The notes under the pieces were generated by a model that had not been told where the DNA came from, made no database searches, and saw only the letters and a list, made by a program, of their open reading frames with translations. Both the position numbers and the translations under genes were made by a program. A DNA stretch of 64,000 nt from Musa acuminata AAA Group (Eukaryota; Streptophyta; Magnoliopsida; Zingiberales; Musaceae): assembly GCF_036884655.1 (NCBI RefSeq), contig NC_088355.1, positions 20,094,001 through 20,158,000 on the forward strand, given 5' to 3'. This document shows positions 46,680 through 56,594 of the stretch, one piece after another. The first letter of the stretch is position 1; every line of letters begins with the position of its first letter.

Positions 46680-46997
46680 CTTAGTGTAACCTCGAGGGAC
46701 TCGACCAATCACACTAAGCCTAAAAGGTAGGCAACTCTTACCAATCACAACTCCTTATGATTCCCGTCCTGTTCGGCCTCCGAATCACCATGGCCTCGAG
46801 GGACTCGACCAACCATGATGCTCGGTTAAGTCAACACCTTCGTTACAAGATGAGTCTGATTTGATGATATACCCTCGAGGGACTCGACCAAGTATACCAT
46901 GCCCTTAGGTCACTGGTGACATCTCTATGTCGTAAGCAAGATAGCGAATCGCGATATAGTTGAGTCTCGAGGGACTCGACCAACTCAACCTACACCG
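46680..46997 (-). repeat. Four hairpins with constant loop and different stems
   Basis: The plus-strand core CTCGAGGGACTCGACCAA occurs at about 46691, 46794, 46873 and 46966. Flanks pair differently each time: CTTAGTGT/ACACTAAG, CATGG/CCATG, TATAC/GTATA and GTTGAGT/ACTCAAC. Confidence 0.85.
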
Positions 46998-47764
46998 GGA
47001 ATCGATTCCTACTTATAACGATGGAAGGCCACGTGGATCAATCTAATTGCCTCACGTTTACCGACTTAATATTATCGAGAGATTTTTCTAAGATTTGGTC
47101 TCCTAATATAACATGTCACACATATACATATTTAATATATATCTACATCGCATGCAAATATATATACTTATCTAGTATGTGTATAAGCAATCACACCAGA
47201 TGATCATGGACCACAACCTAATATGATTAGGCCCGAGCCAGTAGGCCTAATCACTCACATCAAGATCTATGTGTGCAACGGTGCATCTCCATGCCCTGTG
47301 ATCGTCCATCTCATCCTCGTCGATTCCGTCGACATCTTGATGCATCTCCATGCATCACGATCGTTCGTCTCGTGGGTCCCGCTATAGCATCCACGCTCCC
47401 GCTGCGCCTCCTCATGTGATTACAACTTAATCATAGGCACGCAGGCCCGACAATAAATGAGAAATATAATGGAGGCTCGCAGACCTCAATAATAATAATC
47501 ACAAGTACACACATCACACGGTCCATGATCATCCGTCCACACATCATACATCATATGTATAAATAATCATCATCATGCAGGACTACTAGATAATAATAAA
47601 AATAATAATCAACTAAACCTTTTAATTAATTAATATTTTCTGAAATCAGGGACATGCAGGGAATGGTTGAATTTATAGGGGTATTTTCATAATTTGGACA
47701 AAAGACAGAAACTGGAATTTCTCAAATTCCGAGGGTAAAACTATCTTTTGCCCAGAAAACCCTA

Positions 47765-47944
47765 ATGCCCTTTCCCGCCTTCGCTGCTGCCGCCGCCGCC
47801 ACCCTGTCGGCGGCGGTCGGTGCGGCGGGGTGAGGGCACTGCCCTCGCTTGCAGGCGGCACGCCCGCTGGCGGCGCTACCGCTATGGGTGGGCTCCCCCG
47901 CGGGCGCTGCTGCCTCTGCAGGCGGTGCTGTCCCGCCGGGCGGA
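47765..47944. other. GC-rich block in the copia leader
   Basis: GCC/GGC-rich (GCTGCCGCCGCCGCC, GGCGGCGGTCGG), unlike everything around it. Its right edge is the join to the truncated LTR. The ORFs crossing it look like composition artefacts. Confidence 0.6.
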
Positions 47945-48355
47945 TCAATCATCCAACATTCCGTAAGCGGATCAATCAGTGAACTCATTCTCCAATGAGC
48001 ACTTGTATTGTATCCCTAGTGTCCCTACACGAGCAACTATGAGACCAGCTGCATCCATCATATGGATGGGTATACAGCATACCAGTCTATCCGGTTATCA
48101 CGATGTCCCTCTCGAGTAACCTATGACCGGGACTATTTAGGATATGTGTTTAAAGGTGAATCGATCTCATTATCGTGATCTCATCACGATCCGATTCCCA
48201 TTGCACAAATCCAAGGACATCACAATATATATATCTGCATTTATGCAATAATTATAAAGTGATATACGCCAAAATAAAATATGCAAAAAGATTATGTATC
48301 AAGTCACACGTGCCATCACTCACGTGATTGGCTTGCTGGGCACCTATGACTAGCA
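47945..48355 (-). repeat. Truncated 5' LTR of the copia element
   Basis: Matches 42482-42892 with few changes and ends at CTATGACTAGCA. The part facing the leader is missing. Confidence 0.9.
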
Positions 48356-48491
48356 GTTTTCTCCTGACACAACATGATTCTTCTTGTTTTAATTGTCTCA
48401 TCCTAATCGAAGCATCCTGTGTCACTCAAAACGCAGATTAAATCATAAACACTTATCAATTGGTTTCATCATCGAAATTCAAAATTCAACA

Positions 48492-49334
48492 GAGGCTACC
48501 GGCATCCACTATCGGTCTTCCTTCAATAGCCAAAGACCAACCACCTTTTTTAACTCGATTCTCCTTTTACCAAATTTAGGAGATAACCCTTATACCCCAC
48601 TTACTCTTCTCTCAAACTATTCTAATACTTAGAACTTTGAGAGGAGTTTCGTACATAATTATAACATGATTTTCTTTCTTTTTTGCTCTCAGTTGTGTGT
48701 TGTTTAACCAGGGATGAGAGGGGTATTTATAGGCTTCCAATTTATTCAAACTTGGAGCCTAAAAATGTCTCATCCCAGGTTTCCTGGGTACTGGCGGTAC
48801 CACCGTCGTTCTTGGATGGTACTGCTACCGTAGGTTTTGTCACTGGGCAGTACCACCACCTAATAGGGGTGGTACCACTGTTGGCAACATTACTACCAAC
48901 GGTACCACTACCCAGAATACCTAGGGTGTCATTCCCTAGGCGGTGCCACCGTCAGCCAAGCTTTTAGCACCTTGGTTGGGCTTGAATCCGATCCAAACCA
49001 ACCCAAGTTTGGGCCCAGTTGGCCCCTAACAGAGTTGATGGGATTATCTCCCAATCCCAACTCTAATTATGTGCTAACTATGATTTCGACGAGCTTTCGA
49101 CGATCTTCCGACAAACTTCCGATGATCTCTCGACAATGTTCCGACGGACTCCTGGTAAGCTCCTAGACTTCACGACGATCTTCTTGGCGAGTTCCGATGA
49201 GCTTCTTTGGCAAGCTCCTGGACTTCTCAGTTGGTTTCGACAGAACTTTCGACGAATGTTTGGACTTCCAACGAACTCTCAAACTCCCAACGAAATCGCG
49301 TTCTTGACTCTAGAACTTCATTTTGCCTTATGTC
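48492..49334 (-). repeat. 5' LTR of element 1, third piece
   Basis: Continues from 35193 after target site GAGGC. Reversed TATA box 48724-48731, U3 words 48790-48960. Breaks at ATGTC (49330-49334), the target site of element 5. Confidence 0.9.
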
Positions 49335-51595
49335 TGTTAGGATCGAGAGCACTAAGAGGGGGGGGTGAATTAGTGCAGCGGAAATCTTACAATAATTTAA
49401 AAACAAAAAGCTGCGTTCGTACAAAAACTATTATGATGCAAAAGCAAATTCTCAGTTTGTATCTAAGTGAAGTTTGCGTCTAAGTGCAGATTGCGTTTAA
49501 GCGCAGTTTTGCGTCTAAGCGCAGTTTTGCGTCTAAGCGCAGTTTTGCGTCTAAACTCAGATTTACGTCTAAACGCAGATTTACATCTAAACGTAGATTT
49601 ACGTCTAAACGCAGATTTACGTCTAAACGCAGTTTTACGTCTAAACGCAGATTTACGTCTAAACGCAGTTTAACGTCTAGACACAGATTTACGTCTAAAC
49701 TTTGAAACTCGTTTGTATACTCGCAGAAGGCAGTATGCAGTTGAAATCAAGACGTAAACGTGAACTGAAATCTGATGATTGAGCGAGGAAAGCCGATTTA
49801 CGTCTGAATGCAGTTTTACGTCTAAATGTTGAAACTCGTTCGTAAAATCGTAGAGGACAGATTGCAGTTATCAATAGGATTAAAATGTAAGTGTAAACTG
49901 CAAAGAAGCTCGTTCGTAAAAGCACGGAAAACAGTTCTGCAGAATCAAACGTAAACGTAAACTGTAATGTATGAAAATACGAATTTACGTCTGAATGCAG
50001 ATTCGGAAGAACAGCACTTAGAACTTGTTCGTGAAAGCGCAGAGAGCAGTAGTGATGAGGGAGGTTTGCAGTAATGATAAAGTGCTCGAAAATAAACGCA
50101 AACCAGAGATTTAGAGTGGTTCGGTCAGCCTTGACCTACTCCACTTTTGGCTTCCTCCACCGATGAGGTTGCCGACGTCAACTAGGTGCCTTCCTTCAAT
50201 GGGCGAAGGCCAAACTGCCCTTTTACAATTTCTCTCCTTTTGACAGGCTTAGGAGACAACCTTTACAGACCTTTCTCTCCTCACTTTACAACTGAAAACT
50301 TGAAGAACAGAAGGAGGAGACTTAAAGGCTTTACAACACTTTTGAGCTCTTAGAATCACAGAAAAGATCAAGATTTCGGTGTAGGTCTGTATCCTTTCAG
50401 TGCTGAATGGGTGGGGTATTTATAGGCCCCAACCCAATTCAAAATTCGAGCTCAAAACGATCAAATCGATCAAATCCCAGAATTCTGGGATCAGGCGGTT
50501 GCACCTCTTGACTGAAGAGGTGGCACCGCCTGGCAGAGCTCGAAGACTGAGCTCAGGCGATTGCTCCTCTCTGCCTGAGCTCGAAGACTGAGCTCGATGG
50601 TTGCATCACCTGGCAGAGCTCGAAGACTGAGCTTGGTGGTTGCATCACCTGGCAGAGCTCGAAATCTGAGCTCGGTGGTTGCATCACCTGCCAGAGCTCG
50701 AAACTGAGCTCAGGCTGATGCACCTCTCTGCCAGAGCTCGAAGACTGAGCTCAGTGATTGCATCACCTGGCAGAGCTCGAGACTGAGCTCAGGCTGATGC
50801 TCCTCTCTGCCAGAGCTCGAAGACTGAGCTCGGTGGTTGCATCGCCTGGCAGAGCTCGAAACTTGAGCTCTGGCGGTGCTACCTCTTGGCAGAGGAGGTT
50901 GCACCGCCCAGTCTAGCTCGAAGACTGAGCTCTGGGCGGTTGCACCTCTCGGCTGGGGCGGTTGCACCTCCTGGCTGGGGCGGTTGCACCTCCCAACCCC
51001 ACAGCCCAGGCGGTTGCACCTCCTGGCTGGGGCGGTTGCACCTCCTGGCTGGGGCGGTTGCACCTCCTGGTGCAATCAGGGTCCGAATGGTTCACTCCAT
51101 TCGGCCCACTTTGATTCTTTTCAGGGGCCCAATTGCCCCAAGATTAAGCTAATGGGATTACCTCCCATTTTCATGCTTAATCATCATGCTAACTACGATT
51201 AACTCTAAGACAACTTCTGCAGCTTTGCTCCGATGCGTCAATCGCTTCTTCCGGCGAGTTTCCGGCCAACTTCCATCGATCATCCGATAACCCTCGGTGA
51301 TCCTTCTGCGGACATCCGGCATACTCCTGGACTTTGCGACGATCCACTTGGCGAGTTCCGACGAGCTTCGCTTGGCAAGCTTCTGGACTTCTCGGATCTG
51401 TTCTCGCTGAACCTCCGACGACCGTCCGAACTTCCGTCGAACTCTCGAACTCCCAACGTGATCATGATCTTGACTCCGGCGCAACACCTGCTGCTTGTCT
51501 TACTCTCATCGTAGTTAATCCTGCACACTTATCTCAACACATAGATTAGATAACAAATGACAATTGACTTCATCATCAAAATCCGAGATTCAACA
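49335..51595 (-). repeat. 3' LTR of element 5
   Basis: 2261 bp, TGTTAGGATCGAGAGC to GATTCAACA. Contains the minisatellite (49467-49700), reversed TATA box 50417-50424 and U3 array 50480-51075. Compared with 56595-58899 it differs in repeat-unit number, plus few base changes. Confidence 0.93.
49467..49700 (-). repeat. 18-bp minisatellite, element 5 3' LTR
   Basis: Reverse orientation of the 26395-26690 repeat, CGCAGATTTACGTCTAAA units with CGCAGTTTTGCG variants at the left. Confidence 0.9.
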
Positions 51596-52402
51596 ATCTC
51601 CCCCTTTTTGATGATGACAATCAATTGATAAAGGAGTTGTCCTTAACTCCCCCTATCTATATGTCATAGTTGAGATAAGTCAACCTTGAATTCAAGACCA
51701 AGGAATTCAAGTGACGTATTGATAAGTTAGATCAGTTAAACTTATCAATACTCTCATCATGATGCCCATCATGATGTATCTCTTTAAGATTGATGTCAAA
51801 GCATGACATACATCATCAAGTTTGTATGATAGTGTTTGTAACTATTCATCATGTAATAATATAAAGCTACGAAGTACTTTTTACATGATGCACACATTTG
51901 AGATTTTCTAGCAAGTTTGCATTTTCTTCACAATATCAAATCAAGACACGATGCAAACTATAGCGCATGTTCACATATCTCTTGGTGATGCAAGGATGGC
52001 ATAACATTGTTTATAGCATCACTCAAATATTTGCAACTATGACATAGATATGATTATGGCAGTTCAGCTATGACATAGTGTTTATCAATTCATATGTTTC
52101 TCCCCCTTTGTCATCAACAAAAAAGCATGATAGCATTATCAAGCATATAAAGGAAGTCATGACACATATATCTCTTTATTGTTTTTGCTTGACGGAGGAA
52201 AGTCATTTTTCAAAGAGTTTTCATAAGAGTGTATAGGAACATCCTATTTTTAGCATACAAACCGAAACATGAACTTCTTACATGCATTTGGTTAAAAATA
52301 TTTGTCACATAATTTGCAACATGTTATTTGATCAAGCGTTGTCAAGGCATGTAATAGTAATATCATCCGAAAGATAATTTTAACTAGTTAAAGTATTCGG
52401 AC
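51596..52402 (-). other. 3' tail of element 5
   Basis: Reversed polypurine tract at 51596-51608 next to the LTR and another at 52100-52112. Inverted repeats at about 51622-51642 (arms GGAGTT/AACTCC) and 51717-51750 (12-base arms TATTGATAAGTT/AACTTATCAATA, 10-base loop). No gene. Confidence 0.75.
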
Positions 52403-52594
52403 ACTTCAACATTCCTAATTCTCTTCTTATGTAATCAAATTGTTCTTCACATAGGGGTTTTGTGAAGATATCAGCCAGTTGATGTTTGGTATCAATAAAC
52501 TCTATAGTTACATCATGATTAGTGACATGATCTCGTATAAAGTGATGTCTAATATCAATGTGTTTTGTTCTTGAGTGTTGTGCTTTTGATGTGG
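52403..52594 (-). pseudogene. pol: RNase H C-terminal remnant of a Sirevirus pol
   Basis: Minus-strand translation gives the blocks KHIDIRHHFIRDH, FIDTKHQLADIFTK and RRELGML, equal to 7713-7900 of the decayed element. Everything upstream in pol is absent, so it is a leftover about 64 codons long. It lies downstream of ORFX, not upstream. Confidence 0.85.
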
Positions 52595-52604
52595 TAACAC
52601 AATT

Positions 52605-52765
52605 ATTTCAAGTGCAGCATTCTATCATATTGCATAGCAAGATATTTATTTCAGCAAGTGTAGCATTGTATCATATTGCATAGCAAGATTTTTATTTCAG
52701 TAAGTGTAGCATTGTATCATATTGCATAGCAAGATTTTTATTTCAGCAAGTGTAGCATTGCATCA
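52605..52765 (-). repeat. 46-bp tandem repeat, about 3.3 copies
   Basis: TTGCATAGCAAGAT recurs at 52630, 52676 and 52722 with AGTGTAGCATTGTATCAT between. Intergenic, between the RNase H remnant and ORFX. Confidence 0.85.
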
Positions 52766-53065
52766 CATGGTAAGATAGCAATCATATTAGCAACCATATC
52801 AATGTCATACTGCTGATTTATCAACTTACATTGGTATGTTGCTTCATATTTTTCAAGGCATAGGCTTTCAAACCTCTTTAGTTTCAGTGCAAAAACCGAG
52901 ATAAACAACAAGAGATGTTTGCAAATATGCTTACACAAACAAAGATAACCATATCAGGGTAACATATGTACAGCATATCAGGTAACCATACAGACAAAGT
53001 CCTTCATGAATAACATAGGGAGTTTACAACATGTCATATCAAAAACATCAGATGTTTATACAAGC

Positions 53066-54187
53066 TTATTCATGAGGTGGAAGATTAAAGTGCCTAAGTA
53101 AAGAGTCAAATTGTCGATGGATTTGCTGCAGCTCGGTTAGGATTTGATCTTGTCGAAGTTCAAGCCGTTCTTGTCTTTGTTCAAATCGGTCCATCCGAAT
53201 CCCGATATCTTCGATGGATGATGTGTGAGTTTGCTCAACCGGATGTGTTTCCTCAAAGGGACAGATCGGAGGAGAGTGGGTACTCCTAAAGACTGGGGTT
53301 TCCGGCTCTGATTCAGGTTCAGGTTCAGGCTGAGGGGGATCAGTTCTTCTAGGCATTCTAACCCAGTTACCGTTTCTATAGTGACATCTTAGTCGGTGAA
53401 GTAGATTTTTGTTTATTATGCTGAATCTATCTGCTTTCATTACTTCTTCTTCTAGTGGTATTTGAATGTCGTAAGCTTTCATTATTCTAGTAATTATTCC
53501 ACCATATGGGAGCATCATATCTTTCGTAGATAATTCTAACATGTTTTGTTGGATCAGATAGCCAAGACAAATGTCACGTCCTTTCATGATTAGGTACATA
53601 ATTCCTAATTCCAATTGACTCACTTCATCATGATGGTATTGTTTAGGAAGAATTATACTAGTCATGATATGATGAAGTATCTTAGTGTTAAAGGGCAATA
53701 GATGTTCACAACTTTTAGGAATAGATTCTATGTTAGGATTGGCAAGGATTGTTCCTAAGGCTTCAACGTAGGATGTTTCAATAGTTTTTTCATCCCATGA
53801 TCCTTTAAAGTAAAGTCCTATGCTTTTCATGGGAATACCTATCATATCACAAATGAATCTATCAGTGATTGAGATGTGTTGTCCTAAGAGATAGGTTGAT
53901 ATCCTTTCTTCATCATCTATTTGCATGTTGTTGTAAAACAATCTAACTAGTCTAGGATAAATGGGTTCGTTGATCTGCAAAATGGGAAGTAGATTTAGGT
54001 TTGCAAACCAATGGATAGTCTCTACATTTCTTAGTTCATTCAGATCTACGTATTTTCCCTTATTGATGCTTCTTAGTTCGAAGGAGAGAAATTTTTCAGC
54101 ATGGTTTTTGGAATCAAAAAGAGTGAGATCAAACTCTTCTACTACTCTCCTCTTTCCCTTGTCCCTTGAGGATCTTCTAGATCCCAT
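53066..54187 (-). CDS. ORFX, intact, putative plant transposon protein-like
   Basis: 373 residues. Residues 1-16 are basic (SRRSSRDKGKRR). About 30-280 form one conserved globular part: YPRLVRLFYNNM at 77-88, TYLLG at 98-102, SCEHLLPFN at 159-167, IILPKQYHH at 178-186, MMLPYGGIITRIM at 224-236. About 281-320 is a Pro/Glu-rich linker (repeated PEPE), and 325-366 is a Gln/Leu/Arg-rich stretch likely to form a coiled coil. No signal peptide or membrane segment is obvious, which speaks against an envelope role. From memory it resembles the uncharacterised 'putative plant transposon protein' family. The broken homologue at 6060-7189 shows it is a regular component. Function unknown. Confidence 0.8.
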   Translation of the reverse strand: MGSRRSSRDKGKRRVVEEFDLTLFDSKNHAEKFLSFELRSINKGKYVDLNELRNVETIHWFANLNLLPILQINEPIYPRLVRLFYNNMQIDDEERISTYLLGQHISITDRFICDMIGIPMKSIGLYFKGSWDEKTIETSYVEALGTILANPNIESIPKSCEHLLPFNTKILHHIMTSIILPKQYHHDEVSQLELGIMYLIMKGRDICLGYLIQQNMLELSTKDMMLPYGGIITRIMKAYDIQIPLEEEVMKADRFSIINKNLLHRLRCHYRNGNWVRMPRRTDPPQPEPEPESEPETPVFRSTHSPPICPFEETHPVEQTHTSSIEDIGIRMDRFEQRQERLELRQDQILTELQQIHRQFDSLLRHFNLPPHE

Positions 54188-54960
54188 TACTACTGCTGTT
54201 TAGAGGGATGATGATGAGCTAAAGTAAATGAAGAACAAAACAGAATTTAAGAGCTTCTTAGAGAGTACCTTTGTGAAATCTTCAAGAGAAGGAAGGATTC
54301 TTGATGTTTTGCTCCGAAATGGGAGGTATATGGAAGGCTTAGAGGAGTGAAATGGGAATGGAGGAGACTTGGAAGAGTAGAGGAGGAAATGGGGGTGAGT
54401 TGGGGTCGGTTCCTTAGCCGGCCCTAGTGTGGTTTTAAGGGGCAGAGCTGCTGGCGGTTGCACCTCTGGCTGGAGCGGTGCAACCTCTGGCAACCCGTGA
54501 TAGCTGGAGGTGCCACCGCCAGCTGGAGAGGTGCCACCGCCTGCAGCAGGTGAGGACCTAAGATGATTTGATTAGGGAGCCTTTGCCTTGAGGAGAGTTT
54601 TAGAGGAATTAATGTTTGTTACATGATTTCGTATGAGTTTTTATTTAAGGAAGAAGCTCTTTGTACGATCAAGATAGATCTTTTAACGTGCATACGTATG
54701 TTTGTTTGGTATCCCTTTTAAGATCATGACATATTTAGTTTCTACAAGAATTAATTCGTAGATGAACGGATTTTGAAGATCAGGGGGGTATGTGAATTTG
54801 GATATCATATGTTTCTAATAAGGTTGTATCGTTTTTGTGATTTCACAATTTCCACTTGTTACTTAAGCGTTGCGAGTTCCTTTTTGATTCTTGGTTTATG
54901 ACCATTGAGAGTCAAGGAGCAGAATATTATTTCTTGCTCCGGCCTAGACTTTTAGTGTTT
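54188..54960 (-). other. Leader between gag and ORFX with relic pol start
   Basis: Immediately after the gag stop, about 45 bases (54915-54960) still align with the first pol codons (the segment before the protease site at 4673-4705), then homology ends. 54430-54550 has GGTGCAACCGCC words like an LTR U3, followed toward ORFX by a CT-rich leader. A possible splice donor (AAAG/GTACT) lies near 54270. No gene seen. Confidence 0.6.
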
Positions 54961-56544
54961 TTATAGGCAGGGATGATCTTTAGGAACCCATTTGCTTTTG
55001 GGTGCCTCATAAATAGATCTACATTTTCTATCACGTTGCATAGAGTTTATCATGGTTCCTTTAGGAACCCAAATTAATTTGTTTGGACTTATTTTCTTGA
55101 ATGGACAGCAATGTGTCTTGTGTCCAGATTTGCAACAAAAGTTGCACTTGGTTTGGTGTTGAACATGTAAGATGGGGCCTTTTACAAAGGTAGTTGGATT
55201 TCGGTGAGGACTCCTCACAAATCCAATCCCACTTCTTTTGGGAGCATGACCCTTGTTTGTAAGAATCATGTTTAATGACTTGCTACCAACCTCGAATTTC
55301 TTCAAGGTGTCCTTAAGTAGCAAGTTTTCTTTTTGTATAGTTTCTAAATCATGACATTTGATACATGAATTTAAACTATCATGATGTTCGACTTTTAACT
55401 TATCAAACTCACAAGTAAGATTATCATGTACCTTTTTAAGCAACTTGTATTTTCTATTTATAACTTTGCATTCATCAAATAAATCATGGAAGGCATTTAA
55501 TAATTCATCGAAAGATAAATCAGCATCTAATAAATCCGTTACCTCCTCTTCGATGGCCATAAAGGCGTAATGAGCAACTTGCTCAGTGTTGGACTCCTCT
55601 TCCTCAGATGCGCTCGAATCATCCCATGTTGCTTGGAGCGCCTTCTTCTTTGTTGTTCTTTTCTTGACTTGGGGACAATCACTTTTGTAGTGTCCCGGCT
55701 TTTTACATTCGTAGCAGATCACTTGGTCCTTCTTGGGTTCAAGTTTATTTTTCACATCGTTTTTAAACTTGTTTCTTTTGAAGAATTTCTTAAACTTTCT
55801 TGTCAAAAGTGCCAAGTCATCATCACAGTCCTCATCACTTGAGTTTTCTCTCAAGTGGCATTCAGAAGTTTTAAGTGCCATATCCTTCCTGTTCTTTGGA
55901 AGGATGTCTTCTTGCTCTTCATGAGCTTTGCAAGTCATTTCGTAGGTCATTAATGACCCGATTAGTTCTTCAAGAGGGAAGTTGCGCAGATCCTTTGCCT
56001 CTTGAATGGCAGTGACTTTAGGATCCCAACTTTTAGGAAGGGATCTTAGTATTTTATTTACGAGTTCAAAATCCGAAAAACTTTTTCCGAGTCCTTTTAG
56101 ACCGTTGACGACATCCGTGAAACGGGTAAACATGTCGCCAATGGTTTCACTCGGTTTCATTCGGAAAAGTTCAAAAGAATGCAGCAACAGATTGATTTTT
56201 GACTCTTTCACTCTACTTGTGCCCTCGTGGGTCACTTCAAGTGTGTGCCAAATATCAAAAGCAGTTTCGCAAGTTGAAACACGATTAAACTCGTTTTTAT
56301 CAAGTGCGCAAAATAAGGCATTCATAGCCTTTGCATTAAGAGCGAAAGCCTTCTTCTCCAAATCGTTCCAATCGATCATTGGAAGAGAAGATTTTGAAAA
56401 TCCATTTTCAACAAGGTTCCATAGTTCAAAATCCATAGAAATAAGAAAGATCCTCATTCGGGTCTTCCAGTAAGTGTAGTCCGTTCCACTGAACATGGGT
56501 GGACGTGTAATCGAATGCCCCTCTTGGTTTCCGGCGTATGCCAT
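54961..56544 (-). CDS. gag: Element 5 gag, intact, two zinc knuckles
   Basis: 527 residues from MAYAGNQEGHSITRPP. Residues about 1-215 are the copia gag (UBN2-like) capsid region with YWKTRMRIFL, FCALDKNEFN, MFTRFTDVVNGLK and FPLEELIGSL. Zinc knuckle 1 at 277-290 (CYECKKPGHYKSDC) and knuckle 2 at 467-480 (CNFCCKSGHKTHCC), both C-X2-C-X4-H-X4-C. Residues about 345-425 look coiled-coil forming. It ends KDHPCL and a stop exactly where the gag at 3088-4672 stops. This is the best gag in the window; it should build the particle and bind RNA, possibly also for the gag-only relatives (inference). Confidence 0.93.
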   Translation of the reverse strand: MAYAGNQEGHSITRPPMFSGTDYTYWKTRMRIFLISMDFELWNLVENGFSKSSLPMIDWNDLEKKAFALNAKAMNALFCALDKNEFNRVSTCETAFDIWHTLEVTHEGTSRVKESKINLLLHSFELFRMKPSETIGDMFTRFTDVVNGLKGLGKSFSDFELVNKILRSLPKSWDPKVTAIQEAKDLRNFPLEELIGSLMTYEMTCKAHEEQEDILPKNRKDMALKTSECHLRENSSDEDCDDDLALLTRKFKKFFKRNKFKNDVKNKLEPKKDQVICYECKKPGHYKSDCPQVKKRTTKKKALQATWDDSSASEEEESNTEQVAHYAFMAIEEEVTDLLDADLSFDELLNAFHDLFDECKVINRKYKLLKKVHDNLTCEFDKLKVEHHDSLNSCIKCHDLETIQKENLLLKDTLKKFEVGSKSLNMILTNKGHAPKRSGIGFVRSPHRNPTTFVKGPILHVQHQTKCNFCCKSGHKTHCCPFKKISPNKLIWVPKGTMINSMQRDRKCRSIYEAPKSKWVPKDHPCL

Positions 56545-56580
56545 CTCTCTTGGGTTTTAATCCTTTAGAGAGTTAACCTT

Positions 56581-56592
56581 GCTCTGATACCA
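56581..56592 (-). other. Primer binding site of element 5
   Basis: GCTCTGATACCA on the plus strand, two bases before the LTR edge at 56595. Confidence 0.93.
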
Positions 56593-56594
56593 AT

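Larger units (their letters stand above)
46495..47944 (-). other. Leader of the copia element
   Basis: Noncoding. Holds the hairpin series at 46680-46997, AT-rich DNA with TATATA words at 47100-47180, a CATCTCCATGC repeat (47284-47352), and a very GC-rich block at 47765-47944. No match to the initiator tRNA primer site occurs anywhere in it. Confidence 0.7.
41396..48355 (-). mobile_element. Ty1/copia element of a non-Sirevirus lineage, 5' LTR truncated
   Basis: TGTTGGGAAATCATG to CTATGACTAGCA with perfect target duplication GTTTT (41391-41395, 48356-48360). Minus-strand order: partial 5' LTR 48355-47945, long leader, gag, relic protease, integrase, reverse transcriptase, RNase H, polypurine tract, 3' LTR. 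The 5' LTR lacks its first-transcribed end and the primer site, so it is inactive. The element type looks Tork/TAR/Angela-like; the exact lineage is undetermined. Confidence 0.9.
35194..48491 (-). mobile_element. Gag-only Sirevirus element 3, with a copia element nested
   Basis: 3' LTR 35194-36785, tail 36786-39005, gag 39006-39924, primer site 39960-39971, 5' LTR 39974-41395 plus 48361-48491. Target duplication GAGGC is perfect (35189-35193, 48492-48496). No pol at all, the same plan as elements 1 and 2. Confidence 0.92.

Noticed and set aside
47673..47988. Two overlapping Pro/Arg- and Ala-rich ORFs.
   Set aside because: They follow GCC/GGC-rich composition and cross a rearrangement edge; no recognisable domain.
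50876..51202. Overlapping ORFs in several frames across GC-rich U3 arrays (also 24880-25214, 30714-31048, 58172-58506).
   Set aside because: Low-complexity repeats of GGTGCAACCGCC words lacking stops in most frames, located upstream of the TATA box; identical artefacts in every LTR.
53066..54187. ORFX as a retroviral-type envelope protein.
   Set aside because: The position fits, but no signal peptide, membrane helix or cleavage site is visible; called an unknown accessory protein instead.
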